Origin: Rhodeus uyekii
Lineage: Eukaryota; Chordata; Actinopteri; Cypriniformes; Acheilognathidae
Length of the DNA stretch: 64,000 nt
NCBI GenBank assembly: GCA_037043235.1
Contig: JAWRVZ010000014.1
Coordinates: forward strand, 1,612,001-1,676,000
Direction of reading: 5' to 3'
The notes below the pieces were generated by a model that saw nothing but the letters and a program-made list of their open reading frames with translations, was not told the origin of the DNA and searched no databases. This document shows positions 1 through 11,975 of the stretch, piece after piece. The position numbers and the translations under genes were made by a program. Numbering within the stretch: position 1 is the first letter of the stretch; the number at the start of each line of letters is the position of its first letter.

Positions 1-1354
1 AATGTATGTGATGCGGAGAAAGCGAGGAAAACAGATTCTCAAGGAAACTTCACTTTACTTCAAAACTGAAAACAAAACACCTTGAATATAAACCAAAATA
101 GAACGGTCATTGGTGCAAACCTCAGAGATACTTGGAAACATGGAAACAAGGAGACTATAAAGTAAGTCTTACTGACAGGAAGTGTTAAGGATGAGACAAC
201 AGAACTAAGGGTGACAGTTGTATTCCTCATCATCGTGCAGATTATTACCTCACCTCATGACTGACTCTATATCTCATAACTTTATTTTTAAAGTTCCCCT
301 GTAGTTAATACTTGTGTCCCTAAAAATGTATCTTTGATCAACAAAATTACATATTTGAAAAAAAAAACAATCTGTGAGAAAATGATGCCTTCATGCCTTA
401 AAATTGCTTGAATTTAACTCCACATTCATTTAATATATGCGGATCAGTAAATATGCTCATTAGTCCCACTTCACTCACTCTAACCAGCTCAATTTCTGTA
501 GTAAATACTGCACAATGTTATCGTTTTTTACAAAAGTATTAATACACATAATGGTAATTAAAATGATTAGCATTTTGCCTGACAACATTATCAAACAGCT
601 TATAATGTGGTGCTAATGTTGCACAAACCATTCACCATCTCAGAGTGAGACTGCTTTCAAACTGCTTTCTAACAATCAGCATCCTTAGAAACGCACAGAA
701 CAACTCAGAACATCAGTGGAGAAAGGTATATAGTTCATCATAACATTGAAATTTACATCATACACCCACTATATTGCTAAATATTTTAGATCAACAGAAT
801 AATAATAAATAATTTGGCTTTTCTTCAGACTCCACTGCTTCAGAGTTAATGATATGCCAAAGCTGACATGATCGGTTACAAGGTAGTTTGTGATGTAAGA
901 AACACCAGCGATTTCAAACAGTGCTTTTGAGACTGTCAAAAACTAGATCACTGAAGTCTTAAAGATAAAATACTCAGCAATGGTGATGACTAATGAATTT
1001 GCACCTGGTTATAAAAACACCATATAGACATAGGCCAACAAACAACATTGAACCCTTGATTTTCATCACAAAGTTTAATCTTTGAAACTTTATTATGTCT
1101 CATAATTATATCTTGCAATTGTGACTTTATATTTTGTAATTTTTATTCATTTTAAACTTCAACTCACAATTATTATTTTTTTATTTTTTACACTGAAGCA
1201 GAAATAAGCTTTCAAAGCGGTCTTAATCCTTAAATCTATATTAGAAATATCTGTCAATAAAAACACAAGGTTACACTTACTCAAATAAGTACTGAGTGAT
1301 ATTAATTAACTGCAGCATTATGGTTAGGGTTAAGGTTTGGTTTAGAGTTAGTTA
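1..1354. other. AT-rich sequence without recognisable gene
   Basis: I see no coding frame, RNA gene or mobile-element signature here. The sequence is AT-rich with short homopolymer runs. A degraded L2 LINE begins at its right edge. Confidence 0.6.
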
Positions 1355-2478
1355 CTTGTAGATTTGCTATGTTTAACAGAAACGTTGCTAACACCAGGCG
1401 ATTACATTACTGTAAATGAGTCTATCAACCAAAATTACTGTTATAAACATAAGTCTTGTCAAAAAGGCAAAAAGGGGCGAGATGTTGCTGTAATTTATAG
1501 TACTATCTTCAGTATTACTCAGAGCTCTAGTTTCAAAAATAACACTTTTGAAGTGATAAATCCCGCTTGACATTTGTGCTGGCTACTGTAAACAGGCAAC
1601 TAGGGCATCATACAGACTTTACCAAAGAATTTGCTCATTTTCTATTAGAGTTGGTATTGGCTACAGATAAAGTCCCAATTGCTGGTGATTTTAATATATA
1701 TGTTAATAATTAAAAAGATGCATACAGACAGCCTAAACTCTAATGGAGTTAGAAAACATATGTATCATACTTTAGATCTAATATTGTCATATGGAATCAG
1801 TGTTGATGCAGTTGAAGTTCTGTACCAGAGCGATGATATCTCAGATCATTATCTAGTCTTGTGTAGAATATATTTAGCCAAGCCAAGGCTCCAAAACCGA
1901 CTCCCTGTTACAAATATGGTAGAACTACCACTCCTAACACTAAAGAGAGCTTTATAAATAATCTTCCTGATCTTTTTCATCCACTCAGCATCCAAGATAG
2001 CTTAGAAGAACTCAATGTTGTAACAGAAACTATTGACTCCCTTTTCCAGCACATTAGACAAAGTTGCTTCTTAAAGAAGATTAAGGAAAATTGTCCAATG
2101 CCGTACACTATTATACATTATTATATATTATATTATATACATTATTGAATACAGAAAGGCATTAAAAGAGCAGGTTTTGGCCTCTGCTAGATCTGCTTAT
2201 TTTTGACACTCTAAGAAAACAAACCAAACCCTAGGTATTAATTTGATGCAGTGGTTAAATTAATGAGAAATAAAGCTTGAACTTCTACAGTTTCCATACA
2301 GCAAAGCACTAATTTATGACCTTCTTTACAGTCAAGACTGATAATATTATAAAGAAAATTATAACCATGTGTCTACTACAGTATCGCATCAAGTCAGGGA
2401 ATCATGAATGTCCCTATACAATCATGTATATACCAGCTAAGCTACTGAAAGAGATGCTTCCAGAGCTCAACTCCACTA

Positions 2479-2605
2479 CGTAAATTGGAAATTATATAAT
2501 TTCCTTGGACGGGCCAATAACATTTGATCCACGGGCACGGACCGCGATCCGATCCGCGGCCCGTTACCATTTCGGACCAGGGGTTGGGGACCAATGCTCT
2601 ACCAA
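2479..2605. mobile_element. hAT-like terminal fragment
   Basis: A GC-rich block interrupts the old L2. It ends in a sequence that reads, on the minus strand, as GGTCCCCAACCCCTGG, close to the CAGGGGTCCCCAACC termini of Charlie-type hAT elements. Only one end is recognisable and no target duplication could be fixed, so the family call is an inference. Confidence 0.4.
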
Positions 2606-2720
2606 ATATCATATCTTCATCTTTGTCAATAGGTTATGTACTGAAAACTTTTAAGCTGGCGATTAATTAACCTATTAATAAACCTGTTATTTAAAAAATC
2701 CAAATCAATCCTAGAGAATT

Positions 2721-3301
2721 TGTCAGGGTTTTGTCACTTCAGTCTGGTCTACTCATTGTTTTTTTTTAACAGAGACCTGACACTACTGTATTCAAGTGTG
2801 CTTATGTCACGCACTCTCCTGTCTATTATGTGTGCCAGATGTGATGTTCGGATCCCTTCGGATCACTTTGGATCCCTTTGGATCCCTTCGGTTCAGATCC
2901 CTTCGGCCTTCGGTCTTGTTCGGTTTTGTTTTTGTTTTGGGATTTGGACATTCATGCTCCATGTGTTTGTCTTCTGTTGTGAGCGCATGATATGAGTGTT
3001 CGCTCTTGCTCTTGCACTCTGTCTTGTTGTGTGAGTATTGCAGTTTTGAGCTTGGTCGGGCTGCGTGCTATCTTGTCCGTGTCAGTTGTTGTGTAGCATG
3101 TTGTTCATGCTTATATGAGTGTTATTGACTTATGAGTGCTCTCATTGCTTGCGTGTTCATGCCATGTTCAGTATAAGCACATGGCTTGTCACCTGTGTTT
3201 CTTGTGCCATGTGCTCTCCTGTCTATTGTATAACCCCGCCCATCTTATTTCCTCATCACTGGATTGATTTGCCCCACCTGCTCTATATTTATTTGTACCC
3301 T
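2721..3301 (+). mobile_element. LTR fragment, relative of the LTR at 32110
   Basis: It starts TGTCAGGGTTTTGTCACTTC, which matches the LTR at 32110-32541 with one change. Later parts share the promoter-like segment (AACCCCGCCCA, then CTCATCAC and a CTATATTTA TATA-like stretch). L2 sequence stops at 2720 and resumes at about 3302, so the fragment sits in the ancient L2. The end typical of the family (TGACA) is absent, so it is 3'-truncated. Between 2849 and 2912 there is a run of imperfect GGATCCCTTCGGATC-like repeats that the other LTRs lack. Confidence 0.6.
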
Positions 3302-3440
3302 AATGAAACATAACTATTTCCAAAAATTATAGAAGTCATTGCGGATATAATTTAATAACTAGAAATTTTCTATAGCTAAATTCTGAAAGAAAAAAAAATT
3401 ATAACTATTGAACCAAAAAACTAACATAGAATACTGTCCA

Positions 3441-5515
3441 CCATACGAATCAGGAAGTTTCCCAACCAGAAGCCCTGGATAAACAGTCGGGTATGTCTCA
3501 TGCTGCGTGCTCGCTCTCTTGCATTTAGATCAGGCAATGAGAACGAGTACAAAGCTGCGAAGTATGGACTGAGAAAAGCCATCACAGCGGCCAAGAGGCA
3601 GTACAGAGAGAAGCTGGACAGCTTCTACTCTACTGCTGATCTAGGGCGGATGTGGCAAGGCCTGCAGCACATCACAGACTACAAGACCACCACCAACATC
3701 ACCAACATCGCCTCAACAGACAGCCTACCGGATGATCTCAATACTTTCTACACCCGCTTTGAGGCCCCCAGCGACACTGCAGAGAGGGAGCTCACACACA
3801 CCTGGATCACCCAACCCCCCTCCCCCCCACCAACCATCACATCAACTCAGGTACACAAAGCTCTGAGGAGGATCAACCCCCGCAAAGCAGCAGGACCAGA
3901 CAACATTCCTGGGCGGGCCCTCAGAGTATGTGCCAACGAGCTGGTTGATGTTTTCACTTCCATCTTCAACCTCTCCCTCAGCCAGCGCATTGTACCCTCG
4001 TGTTTCAAGAACACGACCATCATCCCCCTGCCCAAGAAGAACCCACCCACCTGCCTGAACGACTACAGGCCAGTGGCACTCACTCCAATCATAATGAAGT
4101 GTTTCGAGAGAGTGGTGCTGGCCCACATTCAGAGCAGCATACCGGCATACCATTGACCCCCTGCAGTATGCCTACCGGCCCAACAGGTCCACCTCGGATG
4201 CCATCGCTGCTGCAGTCCACTATTCCCTCTCTCACCTGGAGAACAAGGACTCATACCTGCGGATACTCTTCATAGATTACAGCTCCTCCTTCAACACGGT
4301 CATCCCACACAAACTCACCCACAAACTGTCCATACTTGGTTTGCACCCCACCCTCTGTGACTGGCTCCTAGATTTCCTGACTGGCAGGCCTCAGTCTGTC
4401 AGGATTGGAAATAGGACTTCAGCCAGCACCATAACGAACATTGGCACTCCACAGGGCTGTGTACTCAGCCCCATCCTCTACACCCTGTACACCTACGACT
4501 GTGTCGCCTCCCACAAGGACAATATCATCCTGAAGTTCGCGGACGACACCGCAGTGATAGGACGTATCGCTGGCGGTGACGAGGCAGCTTACAGGAGGGA
4601 GGTGGCCAGTCTGGTGTCATGGTGTGAAGACAACAACCTCACCCTCAACACGGACAAGACAAAGGAGATGATAGTGGACATGAGGAAGGAGAGGAGGACG
4701 CCTCAGCCACTGTTCATCCGGGAGCTTGAAGTGGAGAGAGTGTGCAGCTTTAAATACTTGGGTGTCCACATCAGTGAGGACCTCACATCACGCAGCTGGT
4801 CAAGAAGGCTCAACAGCGGCTGTATTTTCTGAGGAGGCTGAGGAAGTTCGGCATGTCGCCTAAGATCCTCAGCAACTTCTACCGCTGCACCATTGAGAGT
4901 GTCTTGACCAGCTGCATCACTGTGTGGTACGGCAGCGCTTCTGTCATGGACTGCAAATGCCTGCAGAGAGTGGTGAAGACTGTGCAGAAGATCACCAGGA
5001 CTCCACTGCCCTCTCTGCAGAGCATCTACCACCGTAGAGTCCACAGAAGAGCTGCTTCCATCCTCAAAGACCCCTCCCACCCCCAACATGGTCTGTTCAC
5101 ACTTCTACCCTCAGGACGGAGGTACAGAAGTGTGAAATGCAGGACTGCTAGACTGAAGAACTCTTTCTTTCCCTCTGCCATAAGACTCCTAAACAGCGGA
5201 TAGGAGTCTACAATCACAACATACATGAACAATTGTTTACATTCTGCACTACCACACTTTACACTATCAAAACTGCACTACCTCACTTTACATTATCAGG
5301 ACTGCACTACCTCACTTTACTACTTTGCCCTTTTACATTTTTACATTGTTATATATTTGCTCTTCTTATTATTTATATATTTATCTTATTTTTTTAGTTT
5401 ACTACTTGTGTGACATTTACTGTGGAAGGCAAAGTAAGAATCTCATTGTACAGGGAAACATGCTTTCTGTCTGTATATATGACAATAAACACTTTGAATC
5501 TTGAATCTTGAATCT
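3441..5515 (+). mobile_element. 5'-truncated L2-like LINE with TGTCCA target duplication
   Basis: The element is flanked by TGTCCA at 3435-3440 and 5516-5521. On both sides the sequence continues the old L2, which confirms the insertion point. The 3' end has a short A-rich UTR and a tail of tandem TTGAATC units (5494-5515), typical of L2/CR1-type LINEs, which end in short repeats and not poly(A). The 5' end is truncated just upstream of the RT. The RT resembles that of the LINE at 34550-36559 but is clearly a separate subfamily. Confidence 0.88.
3443..5203 (+). pseudogene. LINE reverse transcriptase, broken by two frame changes
   Basis: The product would be the reverse transcriptase part of a Jockey-supergroup LINE ORF2, used for target-primed reverse transcription. 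Three frames follow one another: 3443-4156 (motifs KAAGPDNIPGR and NDYRPVALTP), about 4150-4830 (ILFIDYSSSFNTV, GTPQGCVLSP, and the catalytic FADDT near 4540) and about 4800-5203 (SNFYRCTIESVLTSCITVWY to the C-terminal RLLNSG and stop). The first break, near 4150, lies where a few bases are missing. The second, near 4785-4795, also looks like a small indel. The YxDD-type box is intact, so the copy died by indels and not by loss of the active site. The endonuclease was never copied because of 5' truncation. Confidence 0.85.
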
Positions 5516-6488
5516 TGTCCAACATTGATGGCTGCTCTGTCAAGTCTTCATCATCAATAAGGAAGCTGAGCGTGCTCTTTGATGATCTTTCATTTCACTC
5601 ACATTTCTAGCATCTGTAAAACTGCATTCTTCCATCTTCCAACTATGTCATATGCTCTCAATGACAAATGCAGAAAAGTTAGTTTGTGAGCTCAAGGCTA
5701 GATTATTGTAATGCCCTACTGGGTGGTTACCCTGCATACTTAATAAACAAACTCCAGCAGGTCCAAAACACAGCTGCTAGAGTACTTATAGTACTTAGAA
5801 CCAGGGAGTATGACCATATTAACCCAGTTCTGTCAACACTGCATCGATTTAAACATTAAACATGGTATGCATTCTAAAATCTCGCTAATTGCGTACAAAG
5901 TACTACATGGTTTAGCTCCTCATTACTTAACACACTATAGTCCTTCATGTCTATTGTGATCTCAAAATTCTGACCAGTTGATCATACCTAGTTAAAATCA
6001 ACTGCAGGCGGTCAATCCTTTTCTTACTTAGCACCTAAACTCTGGAACAGTCTTCTTTGCAATGTTCAGGAAGCAGACACACTCTGATTTAAATCTAAAA
6101 CTAAAAACATATCTCTTCAGCCTGGCATACACATAACACATTAAACATTTTTATTACTCAAATCAATTAAATGATGGTTAGACTGTATTAACTAACTATA
6201 AACTGTATACTGTAACTTCTAACACCTAATTTACTTGTTATATCATAAGAATAATGACATCTGCACTAATATTAGTTTCTCAGTTTATTCTTGTCACAGT
6301 ACCAGCCATACCCCCAGCACAGACCTTTACCATCACACCATCCTCCAATGTCTGGTCTGCTCATTCATACCTGAACCCACACCTGACTCATCTAAACGGC
6401 CATTAAATTTTCCCTGCTAAGACTCCACTGCTAGCTCCATCATCAGCCTTCCACCAGTCATCTCCCAAAGACCTCCGCATACACTGTA

Positions 6489-6856
6489 CAGTAATACCTT
6501 GAGATATGATATCCCGACATACGAGTATTCCGAGATATGAGCAAGCCTTTGAGCAAATTTTGGATTTTAGATACAAGTAAATATTTGAGATACGAGTACG
6601 CTTACAGGTGGTCGAGCACTCAAAGCTCATGTCCTCACTTGTTCACTTCACTTGTTTGTCGACTAAAATAAATTTGTTTGTGAGCAAAAACAGCAGTCGA
6701 GAGAAGATTGCACTAGGGATTAAAATAGGTTCTCAGGTTCCCGTTTTTTCGCTTGTAGATATCCGCTTGCGGATGTAACATCAGTTTTGCGGTCGTTTCT
6801 TTTTGGCATGGATTTATCGCCATAGTCGACTTCCGTATGCATCTTCCACAAGTCTT
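6489..6856. mobile_element. Tigger/pogo-like DNA transposon fragment
   Basis: It begins after TA with CAGTAATACCTTGAGATATG, followed by ACATACGAG and GAGATATGAG. This matches the CAGTAATACCTCGAGATACGAG-type termini of Tigger-like elements. It interrupts the 3' UTR of the ancient L2, which resumes near 6857. The opposite terminus is not recognisable, so the right edge is approximate. There is no transposase frame. Confidence 0.55.
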
Positions 6857-7438
6857 CTGTATTGTGTTTGGTTTCTCCCAAGTAGTTTTTCTCCATTCTG
6901 TCACATGATGGAGTTTGGGTTCCTTGCCACTATCTTCTCTAGCTTAGTCAGGGACACGTCTGACTGGTCTATAGATCCAATAACTAAATTAATAATGATG
7001 ATTTTTACAACGGAAACAAATCAACACTGTACAATGACACTGTTTTCTTCTAGAGCAGCCACAACAAACTTTGTTGCATTATCTTCCTGTTATGACTAAC
7101 AATCTACTTTGAAACAAGCCTCTACAATTACAAGATAAATTAATATTTTCTATTGCCTTTTTAAGATTATAAAATTCACTTTTTGGCACTTTACATTTTT
7201 CTATTTATAGCCTGATAATTCTTTGTCAATTTTCTCACACTGTGTTAAATTATGGTCAGACAACCCTGTAATTATATTTAAAGAATTAACTATGTGATCA
7301 GATTTATTGGTAAAGATTAGTCTTTCAGAAGATCTAGCTATTCTTGTAGGTGTCACAAAACTGTCATAATGGCATTGCTACAGGTGAAGCTTCCTCTTAC
7401 CAGAGGGAGCTCTCACCAGAGTACTAACTTGCTATTTA

Positions 7439-8109
7439 GGCCCCGTCCACACGGAGACGCGGATCACTGCATCCGCATACAATTCTTATCGGATTGGCGT
7501 TTCGTCCACACGCATCCGGCGATTTGGGAGACTGAATCCGCTCACTTTTGATACCGGGTCCTAAAGTGGATAGATCTGAATCCGACACCCTTGCGGACTC
7601 GTGTGGACGGCCAATCCGTATATTTTTTGTTTACCGATGATGTCATCACATCACGTGTCGGCTGCGTCACAGTAACAGCAACAGTGTTGCCAGATTAGAC
7701 TGAAGATTCCAGCGCAGCTACAGCTTAAAACCCTCCCATTTAAAAAAAATACCAACCCAAAGTGCGTACTCTTATAAATAATGAAAAATGTTGAGCGATT
7801 TTATGCATCAAAAACCATCCCAAATTTTATCAACCAGCTAAAAGGCATGTTTTCCCGGTCGGACGTGACAAAAAGGTAAATAGCAATCTGGCAACACTGA
7901 ACAGCAACAACAATGTGCATGCTCAAAGTCTTCTTCTCTGTGTATAGTGTATTATCTGTGCCAGAATTACAGCGCCCCATACTGGTCTGGCATATAAACT
8001 ACACCGGATTCAGTCGGTTTCAGTGGTATCATGTGGACGCTGATTTTTTTTTTGAACGAGGAAAAAAAAGATTGGATAAGAAACGCGCCGGCATCGTGTG
8101 GAGGTGGCC
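7439..8109. mobile_element. Non-autonomous PIF/Harbinger-like MITE with TTA duplication
   Basis: The ends are inverted repeats: GGCCCCGTCCACACGG on the left and the complement of GGCCACCTCCACACGATG on the right. The element is flanked by TTA at 7436-7438 and 8110-8112, the 3-bp duplication expected of PIF/Harbinger. Near both ends it repeats the phrase CCACACG or GTGTGGA as subterminal inverted repeats. It codes for no transposase and holds a nested hAT MITE at 7682-7899. Confidence 0.75.
7682..7899. mobile_element. Nested hAT MITE with 8-bp duplication AACAGCAA
   Basis: This 218-bp element has perfect 15-bp terminal inverted repeats, CAGTGTTGCCAGATT and its complement. It is flanked by AACAGCAA at 7674-7681 and 7900-7907, an exact 8-bp target duplication as made by hAT transposases. 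It lies wholly within the Harbinger-like MITE and so is younger. Confidence 0.88.
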
Positions 8110-8477
8110 TTAGACTACAATTTCCATAACACTCACCAGAGACTGATTACTCGCACCTTGAAGCTCATCACACACACTATATTAACACAACACATACACA
8201 CACACACACAAACTACCTTGTGAAGTCTTGATTTGCTACTGTGATCATTTCTATCCTGGACTAGTATTTTGATTGTGACCCTGGATTGTTCGCTGTTTCT
8301 TGAACCTTTGCCGCTTGCCCTGACCTTTGCATGTATCTCTGGATTGTTATTGTTTTGCTGCCTGCCTTGACCCTAGCCTGTTCCTGTTTATGCTTCTGCT
8401 GTATCCCTCTACGGTTATCTACCTGTCTCCTAAATAAAGCTGCAGATGGATCCTCAATCAGCTGACTTTCTGTTACA

Positions 8478-10825
8478 GGCATAATGTTTGTTGTGTTTAC
8501 TTCCTGGTTCCCCATGTTCTCTCCTGTTGTTATCAATCCCCTTGTTAGTCTTGTTAGCTGTGTCTCATTCCCTTTTAATCATATGTGTAAATAACCCCTG
8601 TGAATTCTCTCATTACTTGTTCGTTTCTTGTCAGTGTTGTTGCTTATAGATGAGTGTGCAAAATGTTTTGTTATATCGAATTATTCCCCGTTGCTTGTTG
8701 TTTCAAATCAGAATTGCAAGATATGTTTTTACATTTTTTTCCTAAAAATTATATATAGCCAAATTATATTTAAGTCAACAAGTAGAATAGCTTCTTTAGT
8801 AAAATCACATACTTTAAGATACTTTATCAAAATTCATTATTTGTCAACGGTGGTCGATAAAACAGCTATAATTATAAAAGACATTTGAGAGGACTGGGAG
8901 ATTTCTAAAACTATACATTAAATATCTAAATTTTCCATGAGACAACAAATATTTAAATGACCGCTCAATAATCCTTGTCCCATAAAATCTGTCTATGAAA
9001 ACTGTATAGATTCCTGGTTGACCTGTAACAGAATATCAAAGCACTTCACCCTTGACTAGTTGTCGCCAATCTCGATTCTAGATGAGTCCAAATTGCTCTA
9101 CAGCACACCAGTAAAACACTCGCCCTTCATGTAGTGAGTTGTACCATCAGCATCAGCCTGGGATTTAAATGTATAAACCCCAGATTGCTCTGCAGCACAC
9201 CAACAAAACACTCACTTGTCATTATTGACAGGCATTACTTGTGCCAAAATTATGAGTAGGTCGTTCTTAATTTGATAAATTAAAATTAATAAATGTTAAT
9301 AAATGAGTATGTGTGTCTATGGTTTTTAGAATGTCAGATAACTAGGTTGGTTAAAAGGATCTGCTGTAATTTTAAGCCAATTAAAAATTAAAGCCATTTT
9401 ATTCAGGCACAGTACCAAAATATAATGTTAAGAACCTCTACTCAATGTCAGTGCCAAAGATAGAAACTCAGCTTAAGCATCCAACCATGATATCAGTGCA
9501 GTTAGCAAAGTATTTTTATTACTTAGTAAAGAATTAGTTAATTTTTCTCTACACCACAGTCAACCGTATAAAACGTAATAGTTGTCCACAGTAACACTTC
9601 TTTATTTAATCATTTTGAATTATTTAATAAATCCATGAAAAAAGTCACTGTTCAGCCAGTACATTCTTATCAAGTCAACTACACATTACAACACAAGACA
9701 TATTTTAATTTGTCAGAATTTCAGTTTTGCAATTGAAAGGGCTTTTACATGAATCCTGTAATTAACTATGACTATTGCTTCTGAACAACATACATGGACA
9801 TGGACCACAACAATTAATATAGTTAAGTAAAAAAAGAAAGATCACACCACAACAAATAACTGCTATTAATGACAAAAATAATAACAACAACAATTTATAT
9901 TTAAAGAAAGCAAACAATTACACTATATTACTGCATAATTTATTCTTGCTGCAATGCAAGATGGGACCAATTTGTAGGGGTGTCGTAAAAAGTTTGGAAT
10001 GGTTCTAAAGACCCTGTACAGAGAGGGGGTCCAGCAGAGCTGACATATCCGAATGATTTTGTGATTTAAATTGCCAGTCTGCTGCTATAAGATGTTATGA
10101 AACAAGATATGTGTGGGTTCCCCCTTAAGACACTAAGTGGTTTATCTTAAAATGCTGCACTTCACACTCCCATCAGGTAGTTTTCAAGAGATGGCGAATC
10201 CAATATCAGGACACCAGAAATAGAAAACCGGAGATGAGTGAGCAAGGAGGATAACACAACTAGTCAGTGGCACTTGAGAGAAAATTGTGAAATATTATCA
10301 GAAAAATACAAATGTACTTTTCATTGTGGAATTCAAAATGACTGTTTTGAGAAAAGCACTTACAAGTTATCTATTAGCATTCTCATTCATCTCATCTCAG
10401 CAGGCACAGTTTTGAGCCAATAACTTGAGCAGCAATAGCAATGTGACTAATGACTCTAGAGCCACAGGAAAACGACATGGCATTGATATTGCAGCACAAG
10501 AATGCACACATGCAGCCACAAGTCCTTTTTTAGGAGCTACAATACCCTCTTATTATAAGCAGGGGTTTTTTTTCTCCATAAAATTGGTTGAATTTTGTTT
10601 AGGTTTTTTAGCAGCAGTCATGTATTTACGCTTGCAAGTGGCTAATAATAGCAGTAGTCAAATAGCCCTACCTACTGTTCAACCTACACGCTAAATGATG
10701 TTATTATTGACTTCCATAGTTTGTCTTATTTTCTAAGATGATTCTACTTTTCTCAGCTCCTGCCCTCTCCAAAATGAATGCTTTTTATAAATCTGATAGT
10801 GACTGTAATTTGACAAGGGAAAATA
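8478..10825. other. AT-rich intergenic sequence, no gene seen
   Basis: No convincing exon or complete element is visible. Positions 8490-8640 resemble part of an LTR promoter region (CTTCCTGGTTCC, then GTTAGTCTTG) but have no clear ends. A 92-bp-spaced direct repeat lies at 9091-9222. The short open frames at 8628, 10238 and 10425 show no domain or splice context. Confidence 0.5.
9091..9222. repeat. Two 40-bp imperfect direct repeats, 92 bp apart
   Basis: Units at 9091-9130 and 9183-9222 share ATTGCTCT, CAGCACACCA and AAAACACTC with a few mismatches. They look like a decayed local duplication. Confidence 0.65.
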
Positions 10826-11975
10826 CAGTGGAGTTCGGTTATGTCGACGGCCTTGGGGGTTGCAAAAAAGCGTTGAGATGACCGTTTAGCGAGATAACCA
10901 ATACCCAATATATCTATGTATTTGATGAAGCGATCGGCATGCTATAAAAATGTACACACACTGTATATGTTTGCTAACAATAAAAGGCATGTGTGCACCA
11001 ACTAACAGCAGAGCTTTACCAGTATACAATAAAAAACACCTTTGATTCTCAATACAAACCTTTAATTATATTCACCAACATTGCAAACACAATTTCGCTC
11101 ACAGCGTAAACAATCATAACATATTCATGAAGTCATCACACTGTACTAGATTGTATGCTTTCTTGTGTTCTGCCCATCTAATGTGCTTTCTCAAAAAATT
11201 ATTTTAATAATCTTCAATCCGTTCTTCAATCCGCAGCGGCGCTGAGCAGACCGTGTCAGAAGCAGGGATGTGTTTGTGTGCGCGCGCATGTGTGTGTGCA
11301 TGCGTGTGCATTGTGTGGCTGTAATAGATTGCATACTTTCTTGCGTTCTAACAAGTATGCCCGCATATTATCACCAATAAACGACTTTAACCAGTCTTGG
11401 AATTCAGGGTTTGATTCCCACTCCTTCCTGTATTTTTGGGTGTACAGTTTTGACTGAGACATGATAAGCAAGCCAGCTAGTTAGCTTTTGTCATAGACAG
11501 GCGCACACACACAGTGGACGAGAGTACGTGACTGGGGCTGTGTGAGTCAAACAAATGCAGCGATTTATATTTGTGCAGTGATTTAATTATTTTAGACAAA
11601 GAACATTTGACATCCCATACTCCCATTGCGTAATCAGCCAGCGGCGGCTTGTCGGACATGTGCGATTCATTTGCACATGGTGGAGTGAAGATCTGCTCTG
11701 CCTGCATCTGGGCGGAATCTGTGAGGACCGCGATCCACGTGTAATGCGAACTCAGCGCATGCGCAGTGAACTCTCAGTCACGAGATAAACATGTGAAGTG
11801 GAGTATATGTCCCTCGTTTTTGCTCGAGATACTAGGATTCGGCAGCATAACAGAATCGACATAACCCACAAAAAATATACTGAGACAAATAGGCAGTTTG
11901 GCGGTTCCACTTCAAAAACGTTGACATAATAGTATTGGTGAGTTAACCATGACTCAAGATAAGTGAACTCCACTG
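10826..11975. mobile_element. Tigger/pogo-like non-autonomous transposon, longest of three copies
   Basis: The termini are CAGTGGAGTTC and its complement, flanked by TA on both sides (10824-10825 and 11976-11977), as expected of the Tc1/mariner superfamily. Subterminal repeats of GGTTATGTCGA and TTATCTCGA type match pogo/Tigger elements. Its right half aligns with the left half of the copy at 56829-57544, and its left half with the fragment at 41728-42011, both in reverse orientation. No transposase domain is visible. The centre carries a short coding-like piece (11345-11462, minus) absent from the other two copies. Confidence 0.8.
11345..11462 (-). pseudogene. Zinc-finger-exon-like fragment carried inside the transposon
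   Basis: The minus-strand frame starts at 11462 (MSQSKLYTQKYRKEWESNPE) and continues FQDWLKSFIGDNMRAYLLER. The pattern KYRKEWE, then P-E-x-x-x-WLK, then GDN-x-x-AYC is familiar to me from the N-terminus of BED/TTF-type zinc-finger proteins related to hAT transposases. The expected Cys of A-Y-C is Leu here and no Cys-His pair follows. It is either a captured host exon or a remnant of the autonomous parent. A second decayed copy of its 3' part appears at 11140-11190. Confidence 0.4.

Larger units (their letters stand above)
1355..7135 (+). mobile_element. Ancient L2/CR1 LINE cut into at least five pieces
   Basis: Pieces at about 1355-2478, 2606-2720, 3302-3440, 5516-6488 and 6857-7135 align by eye, in order, with the nearly complete L2 at 18312-23217. 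They cover the endonuclease (a TETLLTPGDYIT-like segment near 1378), the reverse transcriptase, the C-terminal region and the 3' UTR (the stretch around 6860-6950 that reads like TTTCTCCCAAG and CCTTGCC). Each gap holds a younger insertion: a hAT-like fragment, an LTR, another LINE and a Tigger-like fragment. Part of the RT region is also missing at the LTR. All frames are broken by stops and indels, so this copy is dead. It keeps a segment near 2640-2690 that the younger copy has lost. Confidence 0.8.
7351..8477 (+). mobile_element. Putative solo LTR interrupted by a Harbinger MITE
   Basis: It runs from TGTCAC to TTACA with an AATAAA signal at 8434 (CCTAAATAAAGCTGCAG). After removing the insert at 7439-8112, the sequence TATTTAGACTACAATTTCC reads continuously, as in fish gypsy or ERV LTRs. 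There is no internal coding region beside it, hence solo LTR. I could not see a clear target duplication, so the outer borders are uncertain. Confidence 0.45.

Noticed and set aside
3842..5089. Long minus-strand frames of 67-128 residues
   Set aside because: They are antisense shadows of the LINE reverse transcriptase.
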